NCBI GenBank assembly: GCA_018268755.1
Contig: JAFDVW010000008.1
Location: 124,001-188,000 of the forward strand
Reading direction: 5' to 3'
Source of the DNA: Acidobacteriota bacterium
GTDB lineage: Bacteria; Acidobacteriota; Terriglobia; Terriglobales; Acidobacteriaceae
Length of the DNA: 64,000 bases
The stretch's first letter is position 1; every line of letters starts with the position of its first letter. The translations under genes and the position numbers were made by a program. This document shows positions 1 through 9,824 of this stretch, piece by piece. The notes beneath the pieces were generated by a model. The model worked only from the letters and a program-made list of their open reading frames with translations, made no database searches and had not been told where the DNA came from.

Positions 1-795
1 TTCAGCGCCTTTTTTATCCCGGAAAGCCCGCGCTGGCAAGCCAACCGGGGCGAACAGGAGAAGGCGCGCCGCACCCTGGCGCGGATTGGCGGCGAGGAAT
101 ACAGCGCCAGGGCGCTCGATGAAATTCGCCGCGTCCAGAGCGCGGAAGAGCAATCTGAGGCAGCCTGGCGCGAACTTTTCAGGCCCGCGGTTCGCGGGGT
201 ATTGACGATCGGCATTTGCCTGGCAGTGCTGCAGCAGTGGAGCGGCATCAACGTGATCTTCAACTATGCGGAAGAGATCTACCGCAATGCGGGCTACGGC
301 GTGAGCGATGTTCTGTTTAATATCGTGATCACCGGCGCCATCAATCTGGCGTTCACTCTGCTGGCCCTGGGGCTGGTGGACCGCTTTGGCCGCCGCGCCC
401 TGCTATTGGCGGGGTGCGCCGGAATCGCCGTGTCACATCTGGTGCTCGGCATTGCCTACCAGCAAGGGATCAAAGGACTGCCTGTCCTCATCCTCACCCT
501 CTGCACAATCGGTTGCTATGCCATGTCCCTGGCCCCGGTGACCTGGGTTTTGATCTCCGAAATTTTCCCCAATCGCATTCGCGGCGTGGCCACTTCCGTT
601 TCCGTGTCGATGTTATGGATTGCCTGCTTTATCCTGACATTCACCTTTCCCATCCTCAATCATCGCCTGGGACCATCCGGGATTTTTTATACCTACGCCA
701 TCATCTGCGCGGCAGGCTTTATTTTTATCCTTCTCCGCGTACCGGAAACCAAGGGAAAGACCCTGGAACAGGTCGCACGCGAACTCACAAAATAG
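1..795 (+). CDS. MFS sugar porter, C-terminal part (5' end outside window)
   Basis: This is the C-terminal half to two thirds of a sugar porter (SP) family permease, which carries monosaccharides across the inner membrane, usually with H+. The frame is open from base 1, so the N-terminus lies outside the window. The family motif PESPRW follows the cytoplasmic loop entry (bases 22-45), then come hydrophobic segments, the DRFGRRALL loop motif and the C-terminal PETKGKTLEQ signature. It converges on the minus-strand operon ending in the GH32 gene, with about 80 bases between them. Its position suggests uptake of the fructose or glucose released by that locus, but the substrate cannot be read from the sequence. 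The ATG-like GTG/TTG codons near base 200 are internal, because the family motifs lie upstream of them. Confidence 0.93.
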   Translation, partial: FSAFFIPESPRWQANRGEQEKARRTLARIGGEEYSARALDEIRRVQSAEEQSEAAWRELFRPAVRGVLTIGICLAVLQQWSGINVIFNYAEEIYRNAGYGVSDVLFNIVITGAINLAFTLLALGLVDRFGRRALLLAGCAGIAVSHLVLGIAYQQGIKGLPVLILTLCTIGCYAMSLAPVTWVLISEIFPNRIRGVATSVSVSMLWIACFILTFTFPILNHRLGPSGIFYTYAIICAAGFIFILLRVPETKGKTLEQVARELTK

Positions 796-875
796 GATCA
801 CGGACTCTTGCGGCCCCGGGCGACGAAATTGCAGGAAGAGTGCCGAGCTCGCAGTCTCTCTCTTGCAGCAGACTG

Positions 876-2513
876 CTAGGGCCGGACACTAAAGAGGTCA
901 GCTCCCGAGGTCAGCCGGTCCTGGGTGATGGGAGACAGTTCCCAGACGGTCATCGATCGCAGGCGAGCGGTACCGCCTTGGGTAAACAAACCTATCCCGA
1001 GGCTCGCGGGATTGAGCGGATAGACGCGGTCACTCAGTGACGCCCTGCCATTGGCGAAGGTTTCGATGACGGAAGCATCCAGGTAGATGCGCAGCTTGAG
1101 CGGTTCCCTTTCTTCCAGCTTGAGGAGGCCTTTCTGCACGCCGCGCCCCGCCAGAAATGGAGGGCGGCCCTCCGTAGCGGGATCCTGGCTGGAGACGCTC
1201 GTGTCGCAGAACAGTTCTTGGGAATCTCGGTCGTAACCAATCCGGGTCTGTTCGCTCCCGTCGGCGGTGGAACGCAAGCGGACTCCCGCCCGATGGGCGC
1301 TCCCCATTTCTATTTCTACCTCTATTTCCGCGCAATCGCTTTCCACATCTTTCAGGAGAAGCGGACCATCCGGGGTGATTTTCATCTCCGGGATTCTTCG
1401 GGGCGCCTGGCGCAGAATCCTGAGTTCTGTAATCGGTTCCACGCCCAATGCACCATCGCTGCGCAGCGTAAGCAACCTTGGCAACGACATCACGCCGGCC
1501 CAGCCGGCCGCCTGTTGTGCCGGCAGACTGCGGTTCTCACGCAGCCATGCCCACCAAATCCGCCGCCCCTGTGCGTCCCGCATGGTTTTCTGGGCATAGG
1601 CGGCGGCCCCATAGTCCACCTGCCCTTCCCCTGTTCGATGGAATCGATGGTCCGCATAAGTGCCAGTCCAATATTGATTGTCACGAGCGGTCAACAACAC
1701 GGGTTTGCCCTGCAGGATGAAAAAATCGGGACACTCCCACATGGCATTCCAGGGTCGAGTTGCATCTTGCACCGCAGGACCAGGCTGGGCCACGGCAAGC
1801 GGGTGCAGGTATGTCCACTGCCTGAGGTCCTTGGAACAGTAGAGGAGCGCCATACCACCTTGGCCGATCTCGCCTGATCCGATCCCCATGTACCAGGTCT
1901 CGGCTTCCTTCCACAGCGTGGGATCTCTCCATCCCACGGCCTTGATGCCGGCCGGCGGCGCGGCCAAAACTGGGTTCTCGGCGATTTTCACCCACTTGAT
2001 CAGGTCGGCATCGCTAGGGTCGGCGGCCACGGCAACCATCTGCCGCTCCGGTACCAGCCCTTTTTCGCGCTCCGCGTGCTCACTCTCCGCGGACCAGGTG
2101 GCTCCGGTATAAACGAGGGTTGGCACGCCATTGTGAATCACGGCCGAACCCGACCAACAGCCGTTCTGGTCCGGTCCTCCCGGGGTCGGAGAAAGGGCGA
2201 TGCCCAGGTTTTTCCAGTGCACCAGATCGCTGGATACCGCGTGTCCCCAATACTTCGTGCCGAAGATCGAGAGAACGGGACTGTACTGATAGAAGAGGTG
2301 GTAGCGCCCTTTCCAATAAAGAGGCCCATTGGGATCATTAAGCCAGGCGGATGGGGGCATGAGATGAAATCGCGGCCGATGCCGGTCGGAAGCGAGTGGA
2401 GTCGGGGACCGCTCCGCGAAAGCCGCAGCAGAAGCGAGCGCGGCGGAGCTGAGCGCCAGAAATTCTCGCCGCGTGAATTGGATTTTGCTTGCGGGTCTCT
2501 TCATCCTTTTCAC
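876..2513 (-). CDS. Secreted GH32 beta-fructosidase (levanase/invertase type)
   Basis: Glycoside hydrolase family 32 enzyme that releases fructose from sucrose, levan or inulin-type fructans. About 545 residues. A Tat-like leader (TRREFLAL, residues 14-21) is followed by an Ala-rich hydrophobic stretch, so export is predicted. The five-bladed propeller shows the nucleophile motif WLNDPNG (D60), the transition-state stabiliser WRDP (D197) and the acid/base motif WECPDFF (E260). The C-terminal 150 residues fit the beta-sandwich module. It is the last gene of a long minus-strand run. The start is ambiguous: a GTG at 2513 overlaps the upstream carboxylesterase stop as GTGA, and an ATG lies at 2504. 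The nearby PfkB kinase and sucrose phosphorylase support a role in fructose-containing sugars. Exact linkage preference is not determinable. Confidence 0.93.
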   Translation of the reverse strand: MKRMKRPASKIQFTRREFLALSSAALASAAAFAERSPTPLASDRHRPRFHLMPPSAWLNDPNGPLYWKGRYHLFYQYSPVLSIFGTKYWGHAVSSDLVHWKNLGIALSPTPGGPDQNGCWSGSAVIHNGVPTLVYTGATWSAESEHAEREKGLVPERQMVAVAADPSDADLIKWVKIAENPVLAAPPAGIKAVGWRDPTLWKEAETWYMGIGSGEIGQGGMALLYCSKDLRQWTYLHPLAVAQPGPAVQDATRPWNAMWECPDFFILQGKPVLLTARDNQYWTGTYADHRFHRTGEGQVDYGAAAYAQKTMRDAQGRRIWWAWLRENRSLPAQQAAGWAGVMSLPRLLTLRSDGALGVEPITELRILRQAPRRIPEMKITPDGPLLLKDVESDCAEIEVEIEMGSAHRAGVRLRSTADGSEQTRIGYDRDSQELFCDTSVSSQDPATEGRPPFLAGRGVQKGLLKLEEREPLKLRIYLDASVIETFANGRASLSDRVYPLNPASLGIGLFTQGGTARLRSMTVWELSPITQDRLTSGADLFSVRP

Positions 2514-4180
2514 TGCGGATGCCCCGGGGCTTCGCCAAAGAACGGACCCTTTGCGGCAAGACCGCCGGCTGGAGCTGCCTCGGGTTTAACCTCCTGTCCC
2601 TCCGTGCGCCGCGAGGCGAAGTAGGCATCGAGGACCCGGAGGCCCTTTTCATTCACCAACGGGCCGGCCTTTGTGTTACCTGATTCGATGTGTAAGAGCA
2701 GCGGTTTCGCCTCATCGTAAGCCGGCCACTGGGGGAGACCGGGTCCATTGGGGTCTCCGGTTTTAGCAAAGTTCGTCCAGTAGGTCCGCAACATTTCTGA
2801 AAGAGCTTCGTCCTGCGGAGTCGGCGCCGGGCGATCATGTTCCCGAAGCTGGCGAAATACGTAGGGAAGTTCCGAAGCATGGCGTGCGCCGTAAGCACCT
2901 GGCTCAGAACCCGCAGGAATTTCGGCGGGTTCGTTAAAGAAATACAGGAACACTTTCGCCTTGCCGGTTTTCGTCTGCAGGCGGGCCCAAGTCCAGGCAT
3001 TCCATCCGAAGGACGAATCTCGCATCAGATTGCGCGCCGTCCATTGCCCAGCGGGGGTTTCTCCTCCCGGATAGGCGGCGAGAATCCTGTCGGCAAACGT
3101 CCCATATTTTTCCCGAACACTTTGAACGTAGGCCGCCTGTGATTTGGGATTTCCGAAGGTCGCGCCTTCATCGGAGTTGTAACCGGTCAGGACCGGAACA
3201 TCGTTATATTGTCCCGCTGCGTAGAGCTTGTATTGGTCCTCAGGGATCACCCAGCCGTCCGTATTGGGCCGGGCCCAGCCGAAGCCGCGTGGGACCATCG
3301 TTTGCAGTTTCTCGGCCGGAAGCTTACGCAGCTCTGCGAGATTGGAAATACCCACCGAAGAAAGCCAGCGGACGGTCCTCTTCTCCGCGCTGGCCAGGGG
3401 ATCTGATTCGCCAAAGGATGCATCTGCCCGCACCGGGCCAAAGGAAGCGCCACTCTCGGCGATGGCTCCCCGGAAGAGCCCCTTGGTCAGGGGTGAAGCG
3501 CAGAGAATGCTCACCGCAGCCGCGCCTGCCGATTCACCCTGGATCGTGACCTTTTGCGGATCGCCGCCGAATGCGGAAATGTTTCTCTGCACCCACTCCA
3601 GCCCAGCAATCATGTCAAGGATGCCGTAGTTGCCGGAGACATGCTGAGGGCTCTCGGCGCTGAGGCTGGGATGGGCCAGAAAACCGAATACTCCGAGGCG
3701 GTAAGCGATCGACACCACGACCACCCCCTTCCTGGCCAGCCATTCACCGTGATAAAGCTGTTCCGCCGGGGCCCCTGCCACGAAGCCGCCGCCATGGATC
3801 CATACCAGGACCGGCAACTTATCGTTCGCACTTCCGGCAGGTGTCCAGACGTTGAGATACAGGCAATCCTCGCTGGGCGCGGGCAGATTTGCGATGGCTG
3901 CGTTCGTCTGCATGCAGGCCAAGCCGAACCGGTCCGCGGCACGCACTCCCTGCCACTTGGGCGCGGGCTGAGGCGGCTTCCAACGGAGATCCCCGACCGG
4001 TGGAGCCGCATAAGGAATTCCACGATAGACGCGGAGACCATCCTCGACGGTCCCCTGCAGCAGACCGCTTTCGACCTGCACCGTTTGCGCCCATGCGGCG
4101 CCACTGAACAGCCCCGACAAGGTGACAGACAGCAGTGCTATCACCATCGCAAATCTCGAAGCCAGGTTAGAAGCTCGCAT
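2510..4180 (-). CDS. Secreted type-B carboxylesterase
   Basis: Alpha/beta-hydrolase of the carboxylesterase B family, which hydrolyses carboxylic esters. The first 32 residues form a Sec-type signal peptide ending AAWAQ. The whole triad is visible: Ser217 in GESAG, Glu338 in NSDEG and His434 in GARHASELPY. The second family signature SEDCLYLNVW is at about 103-112 and the oxyanion motif HGGGF at 129-133. Its length of 556 residues is normal. A GGAGG Shine-Dalgarno lies 4 bases before the ATG at 4180. It overlaps the GH32 start by 4 bases and follows a creatininase-like gene after about 20 bases, so co-transcription is likely. In this context it may remove acyl groups from sugars before glycosidic cleavage (inference). 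Confidence 0.93.
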   Translation of the reverse strand: MRASNLASRFAMVIALLSVTLSGLFSGAAWAQTVQVESGLLQGTVEDGLRVYRGIPYAAPPVGDLRWKPPQPAPKWQGVRAADRFGLACMQTNAAIANLPAPSEDCLYLNVWTPAGSANDKLPVLVWIHGGGFVAGAPAEQLYHGEWLARKGVVVVSIAYRLGVFGFLAHPSLSAESPQHVSGNYGILDMIAGLEWVQRNISAFGGDPQKVTIQGESAGAAAVSILCASPLTKGLFRGAIAESGASFGPVRADASFGESDPLASAEKRTVRWLSSVGISNLAELRKLPAEKLQTMVPRGFGWARPNTDGWVIPEDQYKLYAAGQYNDVPVLTGYNSDEGATFGNPKSQAAYVQSVREKYGTFADRILAAYPGGETPAGQWTARNLMRDSSFGWNAWTWARLQTKTGKAKVFLYFFNEPAEIPAGSEPGAYGARHASELPYVFRQLREHDRPAPTPQDEALSEMLRTYWTNFAKTGDPNGPGLPQWPAYDEAKPLLLHIESGNTKAGPLVNEKGLRVLDAYFASRRTEGQEVKPEAAPAGGLAAKGPFFGEAPGHPQ

Positions 4181-4199
4181 CGGTCCTCCGTTTTCCTTC

Positions 4200-5162
4200 T
4201 CAGGGCAACAGGTCGTGGAATTTTGGAATCAAGTATTCCCGGGTAAAGCGGTCGTGGTCCCGCAGAGATTGCACGATCTTCTCTATGTCGGCCTGCTTTA
4301 CCGCGGCCTCGATCACGTCCACTCCCTCCTTCGCCCAAGCGGCCCTTTGCTCGACGGTAACCGGCTGCACCGGCGCGCCGGACTCGTCCTCAAACCCAAA
4401 GAACCCGACGGTTCCGTTACGGGCGCCGCCGCTCACCCGCAGGGCTTGCAGCGTACGGAGACCCTGATCGGCGGCGTGTTTCGGGACTTCGGGGGTCAGG
4501 TTGACGGGAATGTCCTCCAACCGGCCCACGATGGAGTAAGCCCCGAAGAAGACCTTGTTCATGTCTGCATTGACCTTCTGCAGAAGAATGTCGCCTTCGA
4601 AATAAAGCGCCGGGACTTTTGATTCGTAAAAGAATTCCAGGGCGAGGGGGCTGGCTGTTTCCGGCCCGGCCGCATTGCCGACCGTGACATAGATCTGGCG
4701 GCGAAAGCCTTGTCGCAATAGGGAGCGGGCAATGGGTTTCAGATAAGCAAGGGCCTGCGCGGAACTGACCTGTACCGTGCCGCGCCCGATTATCCCGTCT
4801 CCGGGATAGGTAAATTGCAGATGGGGAAACACAAGCGCATTGGTCGCCTCGGCCAGTTTCAGGGCGAAGGCTTCCGCTGCGACATACTCGCAGTCCACCG
4901 GCAACACCCCATGGGCCTGAACATTTCCAAGTGGGATGAAGATGAGGTCGTTGTACTGCAGATATTTCTCCACTTCGACATTGCTCAAACTGGTGAAGTA
5001 ATGCGTCCGTACCAAAGGCGGCGGGGTCGGTTCGGGCGCGAGCATAGGAGGAGTAATGGGTGGCGGAGCCAGTGGCGCGGACGTCTGCGCGCGCAGGCCT
5101 GCGGCAAGACTGAAGAGCAGAAGCCCGGATGCAATCCATGCTCTAGTGCCTCTGAATGTCAT
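4200..5162 (-). CDS. Secreted creatininase-family protein with degenerate metal site
   Basis: Creatininase-fold amidohydrolase-like protein, about 320 residues, with a Sec leader (residues 1-26, ending AGLRAQ) and a Pro-rich linker at 29-50. ATG 5162 was chosen because AAGGAG lies 7 bases before it; upstream codons would add a charged, non-signal extension. It overlaps the upstream paralogue by 20 bases. The family binds a metal pair through an Glu-x-His motif, an Asp and a later Gly-His. Here the first motif reads NVQAHG (Gln82 replacing Glu, His84 kept), Asp90 is kept and the later Gly-His has become Gly-Asn (163). The paralogue just upstream retains these residues. Catalysis is therefore doubtful; binding or a changed metal site are alternatives. 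The substrate is unknown. Confidence 0.82.
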   Translation of the reverse strand: MTFRGTRAWIASGLLLFSLAAGLRAQTSAPLAPPPITPPMLAPEPTPPPLVRTHYFTSLSNVEVEKYLQYNDLIFIPLGNVQAHGVLPVDCEYVAAEAFALKLAEATNALVFPHLQFTYPGDGIIGRGTVQVSSAQALAYLKPIARSLLRQGFRRQIYVTVGNAAGPETASPLALEFFYESKVPALYFEGDILLQKVNADMNKVFFGAYSIVGRLEDIPVNLTPEVPKHAADQGLRTLQALRVSGGARNGTVGFFGFEDESGAPVQPVTVEQRAAWAKEGVDVIEAAVKQADIEKIVQSLRDHDRFTREYLIPKFHDLLP

Positions 5163-6078
5163 TTGCCTTCTCCTTTTCCGACGAATTCGGGAACATCCAC
5201 CCATATTGCGGAAGGATGTGCTCTTGAGTGAATTTGTCATGGTCGCGCAGGGCCTGCAGGATGCCCTTGATATCGATGCTTTTCACGGACTCATCAATCA
5301 TCTGGGCGCCCTCTTTCCCCCACTGGGCGCGCTGTTCGGCGGTCACGGACTGGGCGGGCCCGATGTGGTCGGTATAGTGGCTCATATAAAAGCCGATGGC
5401 GCCGCTCTGCGGCCCAACGGGAAACAGATTGTTAATGCCGGGATCAGCGGGATGTTCGGGCACGGGTTCCGACAAATTGACCGGGATGTCCTCCAGCCTG
5501 CCGGCAATGGCGTAGGCGCCATATGTCATCTTGGCGAAATCCGCGAAATTGGGCGGTTTGGTATTGTTTTTCGGGCGGTGAAACATGGCAGATTCCAGAT
5601 AGAGAATGGGGACATGGGTCTCGTCGTAAAACTGGCGTACCAGCGGGCTCACCGTCTGCCAGGACGGAGCATGGCCGGTGATGTAGACCTGCCTGCGAAA
5701 TCCCTGGCGCAGTAGCGAGCGCGCAATCGTCAACAGGTAGGCGGTCCCTTGCGAAGGCGTGATGTGCACGGCCCCTCTGCCCACGATGGTGGCATCGGGA
5801 AAGAAATAGGCCAACCCGGGCAGAACCAGGCCATCTCCTTCTTCCGCCAGCTTCATGGCATAGGCAAGCGGGCCCACATATTCGGCATCGATGGGTATTT
5901 CGGCGTGGGGCTCGACCGTTCCCACCGGCACAAAGATCACGTCATTGCGCTTGAGATACTGTTCGATCTCGGTGTTGGTCATGTGTGTCAGGATGCGGGT
6001 CCGCATCCGGGGGGAAACTTGCCCCCAAGCCACAGCGCTGAATGATAAGACGAGTGAGAGAATCATGATTCGGCGCAT
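5143..6078 (-). CDS. Secreted creatininase-family protein, intact ligands
   Basis: Creatininase-fold protein of about 311 residues with a clear Sec signal (MRRIMILSLVLSFSAVAWGQ). ATG 6078 follows GGGAGG with good spacing; longer starts would overlap the upstream carboxylesterase. Putative metal ligands are present: Glu56 and His58 in GTVEPHAE, Asp64 in IPIDAEY, and His136 in ITGHAPS. The family includes creatinine amidohydrolase and related amide or formamide hydrolases, mostly cytoplasmic, so an exported version is unusual. It is followed by a degenerate paralogue and preceded by a carboxylesterase, an arrangement repeated once more in this operon. I infer an exported metal-dependent amidohydrolase or lactonase-like activity on a plant-derived compound; the actual reaction is unknown. 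Confidence 0.84.
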   Translation of the reverse strand: MRRIMILSLVLSFSAVAWGQVSPRMRTRILTHMTNTEIEQYLKRNDVIFVPVGTVEPHAEIPIDAEYVGPLAYAMKLAEEGDGLVLPGLAYFFPDATIVGRGAVHITPSQGTAYLLTIARSLLRQGFRRQVYITGHAPSWQTVSPLVRQFYDETHVPILYLESAMFHRPKNNTKPPNFADFAKMTYGAYAIAGRLEDIPVNLSEPVPEHPADPGINNLFPVGPQSGAIGFYMSHYTDHIGPAQSVTAEQRAQWGKEGAQMIDESVKSIDIKGILQALRDHDKFTQEHILPQYGWMFPNSSEKEKANDIQRH

Positions 6079-6112
6079 GCCAAACCTCCCTTGCAAACAT
6101 TGTTGTACCGAA

Positions 6113-7633
6113 CTACTTGATTCCGTGAGCGCGTAGGAACTCCACCTGCGCCGCGCGGGGATGTCTCCGCATGCTCGGACTCTTGTCCAGGACCATGAGC
6201 GGACTGTCAAATCCGTGGAAGGCATGCCAGACGGGTAAGCCTTGTCCGTTCGGATTCAGGTTCCGGACGAAATTCGTCCAATATTGCATGACTGTGTTTT
6301 GCAGCTGGAGGTCCTGATAGGGGACCGCCGCTTTCCAGTGGTTTAACAGGCCAAAGACATAAGGGAGTTCCGCTCCGTGATCAGCCCCAAGGCGCAGACC
6401 TAGAGTGGCCGGCTCGCCGTTGTAGCCGCCTTCGTCAAGGTAGTCGAAGTAATAAAGATAAACATTGGCCCCAACACCAGCCATTGCGGCGGCCAGATTC
6501 TGCTCTCCCCATGCCATGCGATCGGCGAACATGCGCTGCTGCGAGATGTGAGAAGCGTCTTCGGAATCGTTAGGATAGAGCGTCAGGAATTTGTCCGCGT
6601 CGGGACCGTAGGCGGTTCTGGCCTTGTCAAGGTATTCGCCGGGCGGCAGCGGCGAACGGAAAAGATGTTGCCCTTCATCGGAGTTCGAGCCCACGATCAT
6701 GGCCACTTTGTTCTGCTTCCCCTCCTGCAACAGCGCGAGCGGGCTGGCCGGAAAGAACCGCCCGTCTACATTGGCTTCCGCCGAGCCAGCGGAGAGCAGC
6801 TTCTCCGCAGGCATCGCCCGCAACTCCGCGACAGTGCGGACGCCGACGGATTCCGCAAACTTGACGCCCGCTTTTTCTCCGTCTTCGAGGGAGAGCAATT
6901 CCGTACGCGCGAACCCAGGCCCAACTCCCCCGCTTTCGACGATCGCGGCACGGAACAAACCTTTCGACAGCGGGCTTACCACCTGAGAGACTACCGAGAA
7001 CGCGCCCCCCGATTGCCCGAAGACGGCGACTTTGCGGGGATCACCGCCAAATGCGGAGATATTGCGATTGACCCATTGCAGCGCCGCATTTTGGTCGAGC
7101 AGGCCATAGTTGCCAGAGGTATGGTAGGGAGATTGCCTGCTCAGTTCCGGGTGAGCAAAGAACCCCAGGATTCCCAGACGGTAGTTCAGCGTGACGACGA
7201 CTATCCCCTTCTTGGCCAGTTCTTCGCCGTCGTACAGGGCTTCCCGTGCAGAACCCACTCGCAATCCGCCGCCGTGGATATAGACCATGACGGGCAGGCC
7301 CGCTTTGCCGGACTTAGCGGGGGTCCACACATTCAGGTACAGACAATCTTCACTTTTCGGGAAGTCGCCTTGCGGGAAGTTCTGTGCACAGCCATCGCTG
7401 AAATGGTCCGCATTGCGGACACCTTCCCAAGGGCGCGGAGGATGCGGCTCTACCCAGCGCAGATTTCCTACTGGAGGCTCGGCATATGGGACCCCCTTGA
7501 AAGCAGTGATGCTGCGATCTCTTCCCGGCACTCCACGAACCTGTCCGCCATCGGTGTGGACCGGTTGGGCAATTTGCGCATAACAGATCCCGGCCATCAG
7601 GACAGCTGAAAACACGTATTTGTAGTTCCTCAC
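6113..7633 (-). CDS. Secreted type-B carboxylesterase, second copy
   Basis: Second carboxylesterase B of the operon, 506 residues, with a 20-residue signal peptide (ending GICYAQ). The triad is present as Ser208 in GQSGG, Glu320 in NSDEG and His419 in GADHGAELPY. The Ser motif differs from the usual GESAG in having Gln and Gly. The SEDCLYLNVW signature is at about 94-103. The start is a GTG at 7633 with GGAGG 4 bases upstream; no nearby ATG would keep a full leader. It precedes the two creatininase-like genes, as the other carboxylesterase follows them. Likely ester hydrolysis in the periplasm. The divergence of the nucleophile elbow suggests that the two esterases prefer different acyl substrates (inference). 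Confidence 0.92.
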   Translation of the reverse strand: MRNYKYVFSAVLMAGICYAQIAQPVHTDGGQVRGVPGRDRSITAFKGVPYAEPPVGNLRWVEPHPPRPWEGVRNADHFSDGCAQNFPQGDFPKSEDCLYLNVWTPAKSGKAGLPVMVYIHGGGLRVGSAREALYDGEELAKKGIVVVTLNYRLGILGFFAHPELSRQSPYHTSGNYGLLDQNAALQWVNRNISAFGGDPRKVAVFGQSGGAFSVVSQVVSPLSKGLFRAAIVESGGVGPGFARTELLSLEDGEKAGVKFAESVGVRTVAELRAMPAEKLLSAGSAEANVDGRFFPASPLALLQEGKQNKVAMIVGSNSDEGQHLFRSPLPPGEYLDKARTAYGPDADKFLTLYPNDSEDASHISQQRMFADRMAWGEQNLAAAMAGVGANVYLYYFDYLDEGGYNGEPATLGLRLGADHGAELPYVFGLLNHWKAAVPYQDLQLQNTVMQYWTNFVRNLNPNGQGLPVWHAFHGFDSPLMVLDKSPSMRRHPRAAQVEFLRAHGIK

Positions 7634-7681
7634 AGGACCTCCTGAATCTCTTCCCGACTTCCAGACCGGAACGAAAGTCTC

Positions 7682-8593
7682 TTAATGGAGGGCGGCGCCC
7701 GTAAGAATGTTGCGCAATTGTTCGGAAGAGATGGGCGGGGTCGCCCCTCGCTGGGTCGCTACCCAGGAAGCGAAGCGATTTGCCGCCTCGCTGGTTTCCT
7801 GGAGCGAACATCTCCTCCAGTAGTGGTGCGCGAGACAGGCGGTAAACGCGTCCCCGGCCCCGACCGCGTCCTCTACTTTCACGCGAAACCCGGCATGTTC
7901 CACGGTCTCCGAGGGCGAGACCAGCAGACTTCCGCGGTCGGCGCGTGTAATGCAAACCAACCGCAAATCGAACTTCTCCAATAATCTTTTAGCCAAGGTT
8001 TGTTGGTTTCCCTGATCCACTTCGAGCAATGACGTAACCCGGGTCAACTCTTCTTCGTTCAGCTTCACAATGTCGGCATGCTGGAAGGAGCGGCGAAGGA
8101 CCTCGGCGCTGTAAAAGGACTGACGGAGATTTACATCGCAAATACGCAGACCGGTCTTGGGCACGTTTAGCAGAAACTGCTCAATCGTCGCGGCCGAGGT
8201 CGAAGAGCGCTGGGCGAGCGAACCAAAGCAGACCACATCGGCCCGGGCCGACAGGTTGTCCCAGTCTGGAGTCCATTGCAGAAAATCCCAGGCCACAATT
8301 TCCTTGATGAGAAATGTGGGTTGGCCGGAAGCGCCGATACTCACCACCGCCGTGCCGGTTGGGTGACCGTCGTCCTGCTGCACGTGATCTACGGTCAGGC
8401 CGAGTTGCTGCATGACCTGGCAGGCTTCCCCGCCCAGTTCGTCTCGACCCACCCGGCTGGCCACGATCCCTTGGTCCCCCAGCACATTGGTCATGTAAGC
8501 AAAGTTCGCCGGAGCGCCGCCCAATACTCTTCCTGTAGGTAAAAGGTCCCACAAGACCTCGCCCACTCCGATCATCACTGCCGGTCTAGTCAT
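7682..8593 (-). CDS. PfkB-family sugar kinase (fructokinase-like)
   Basis: Ribokinase/PfkB-family carbohydrate kinase of about 303 residues, expected to phosphorylate a cytoplasmic sugar, most plausibly fructose given the GH32 and sucrose-phosphorylase genes nearby. The N-terminal motif GEVLWDLLPTGRVLGGAPAN matches the sugar-binding glycine region of bacterial fructokinases. The C-terminal GAGDAFTA is the anion hole with the catalytic Asp. ATG 8593 was chosen because the family begins a few residues before IGVGEVLWD and because an AAGG element precedes it; an upstream frame extension runs into the preceding gene. It has no signal peptide and sits among exported hydrolases, as expected for the intracellular step. 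Specificity for fructose rather than another ketose is inferred. Confidence 0.88.
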   Translation of the reverse strand: MTRPAVMIGVGEVLWDLLPTGRVLGGAPANFAYMTNVLGDQGIVASRVGRDELGGEACQVMQQLGLTVDHVQQDDGHPTGTAVVSIGASGQPTFLIKEIVAWDFLQWTPDWDNLSARADVVCFGSLAQRSSTSAATIEQFLLNVPKTGLRICDVNLRQSFYSAEVLRRSFQHADIVKLNEEELTRVTSLLEVDQGNQQTLAKRLLEKFDLRLVCITRADRGSLLVSPSETVEHAGFRVKVEDAVGAGDAFTACLAHHYWRRCSLQETSEAANRFASWVATQRGATPPISSEQLRNILTGAALH

Positions 8594-8621
8594 GGCCTTA
8601 TTCCATGCCGTGGGTGCTGTT

Positions 8622-9824
<1,203 letters not shown>

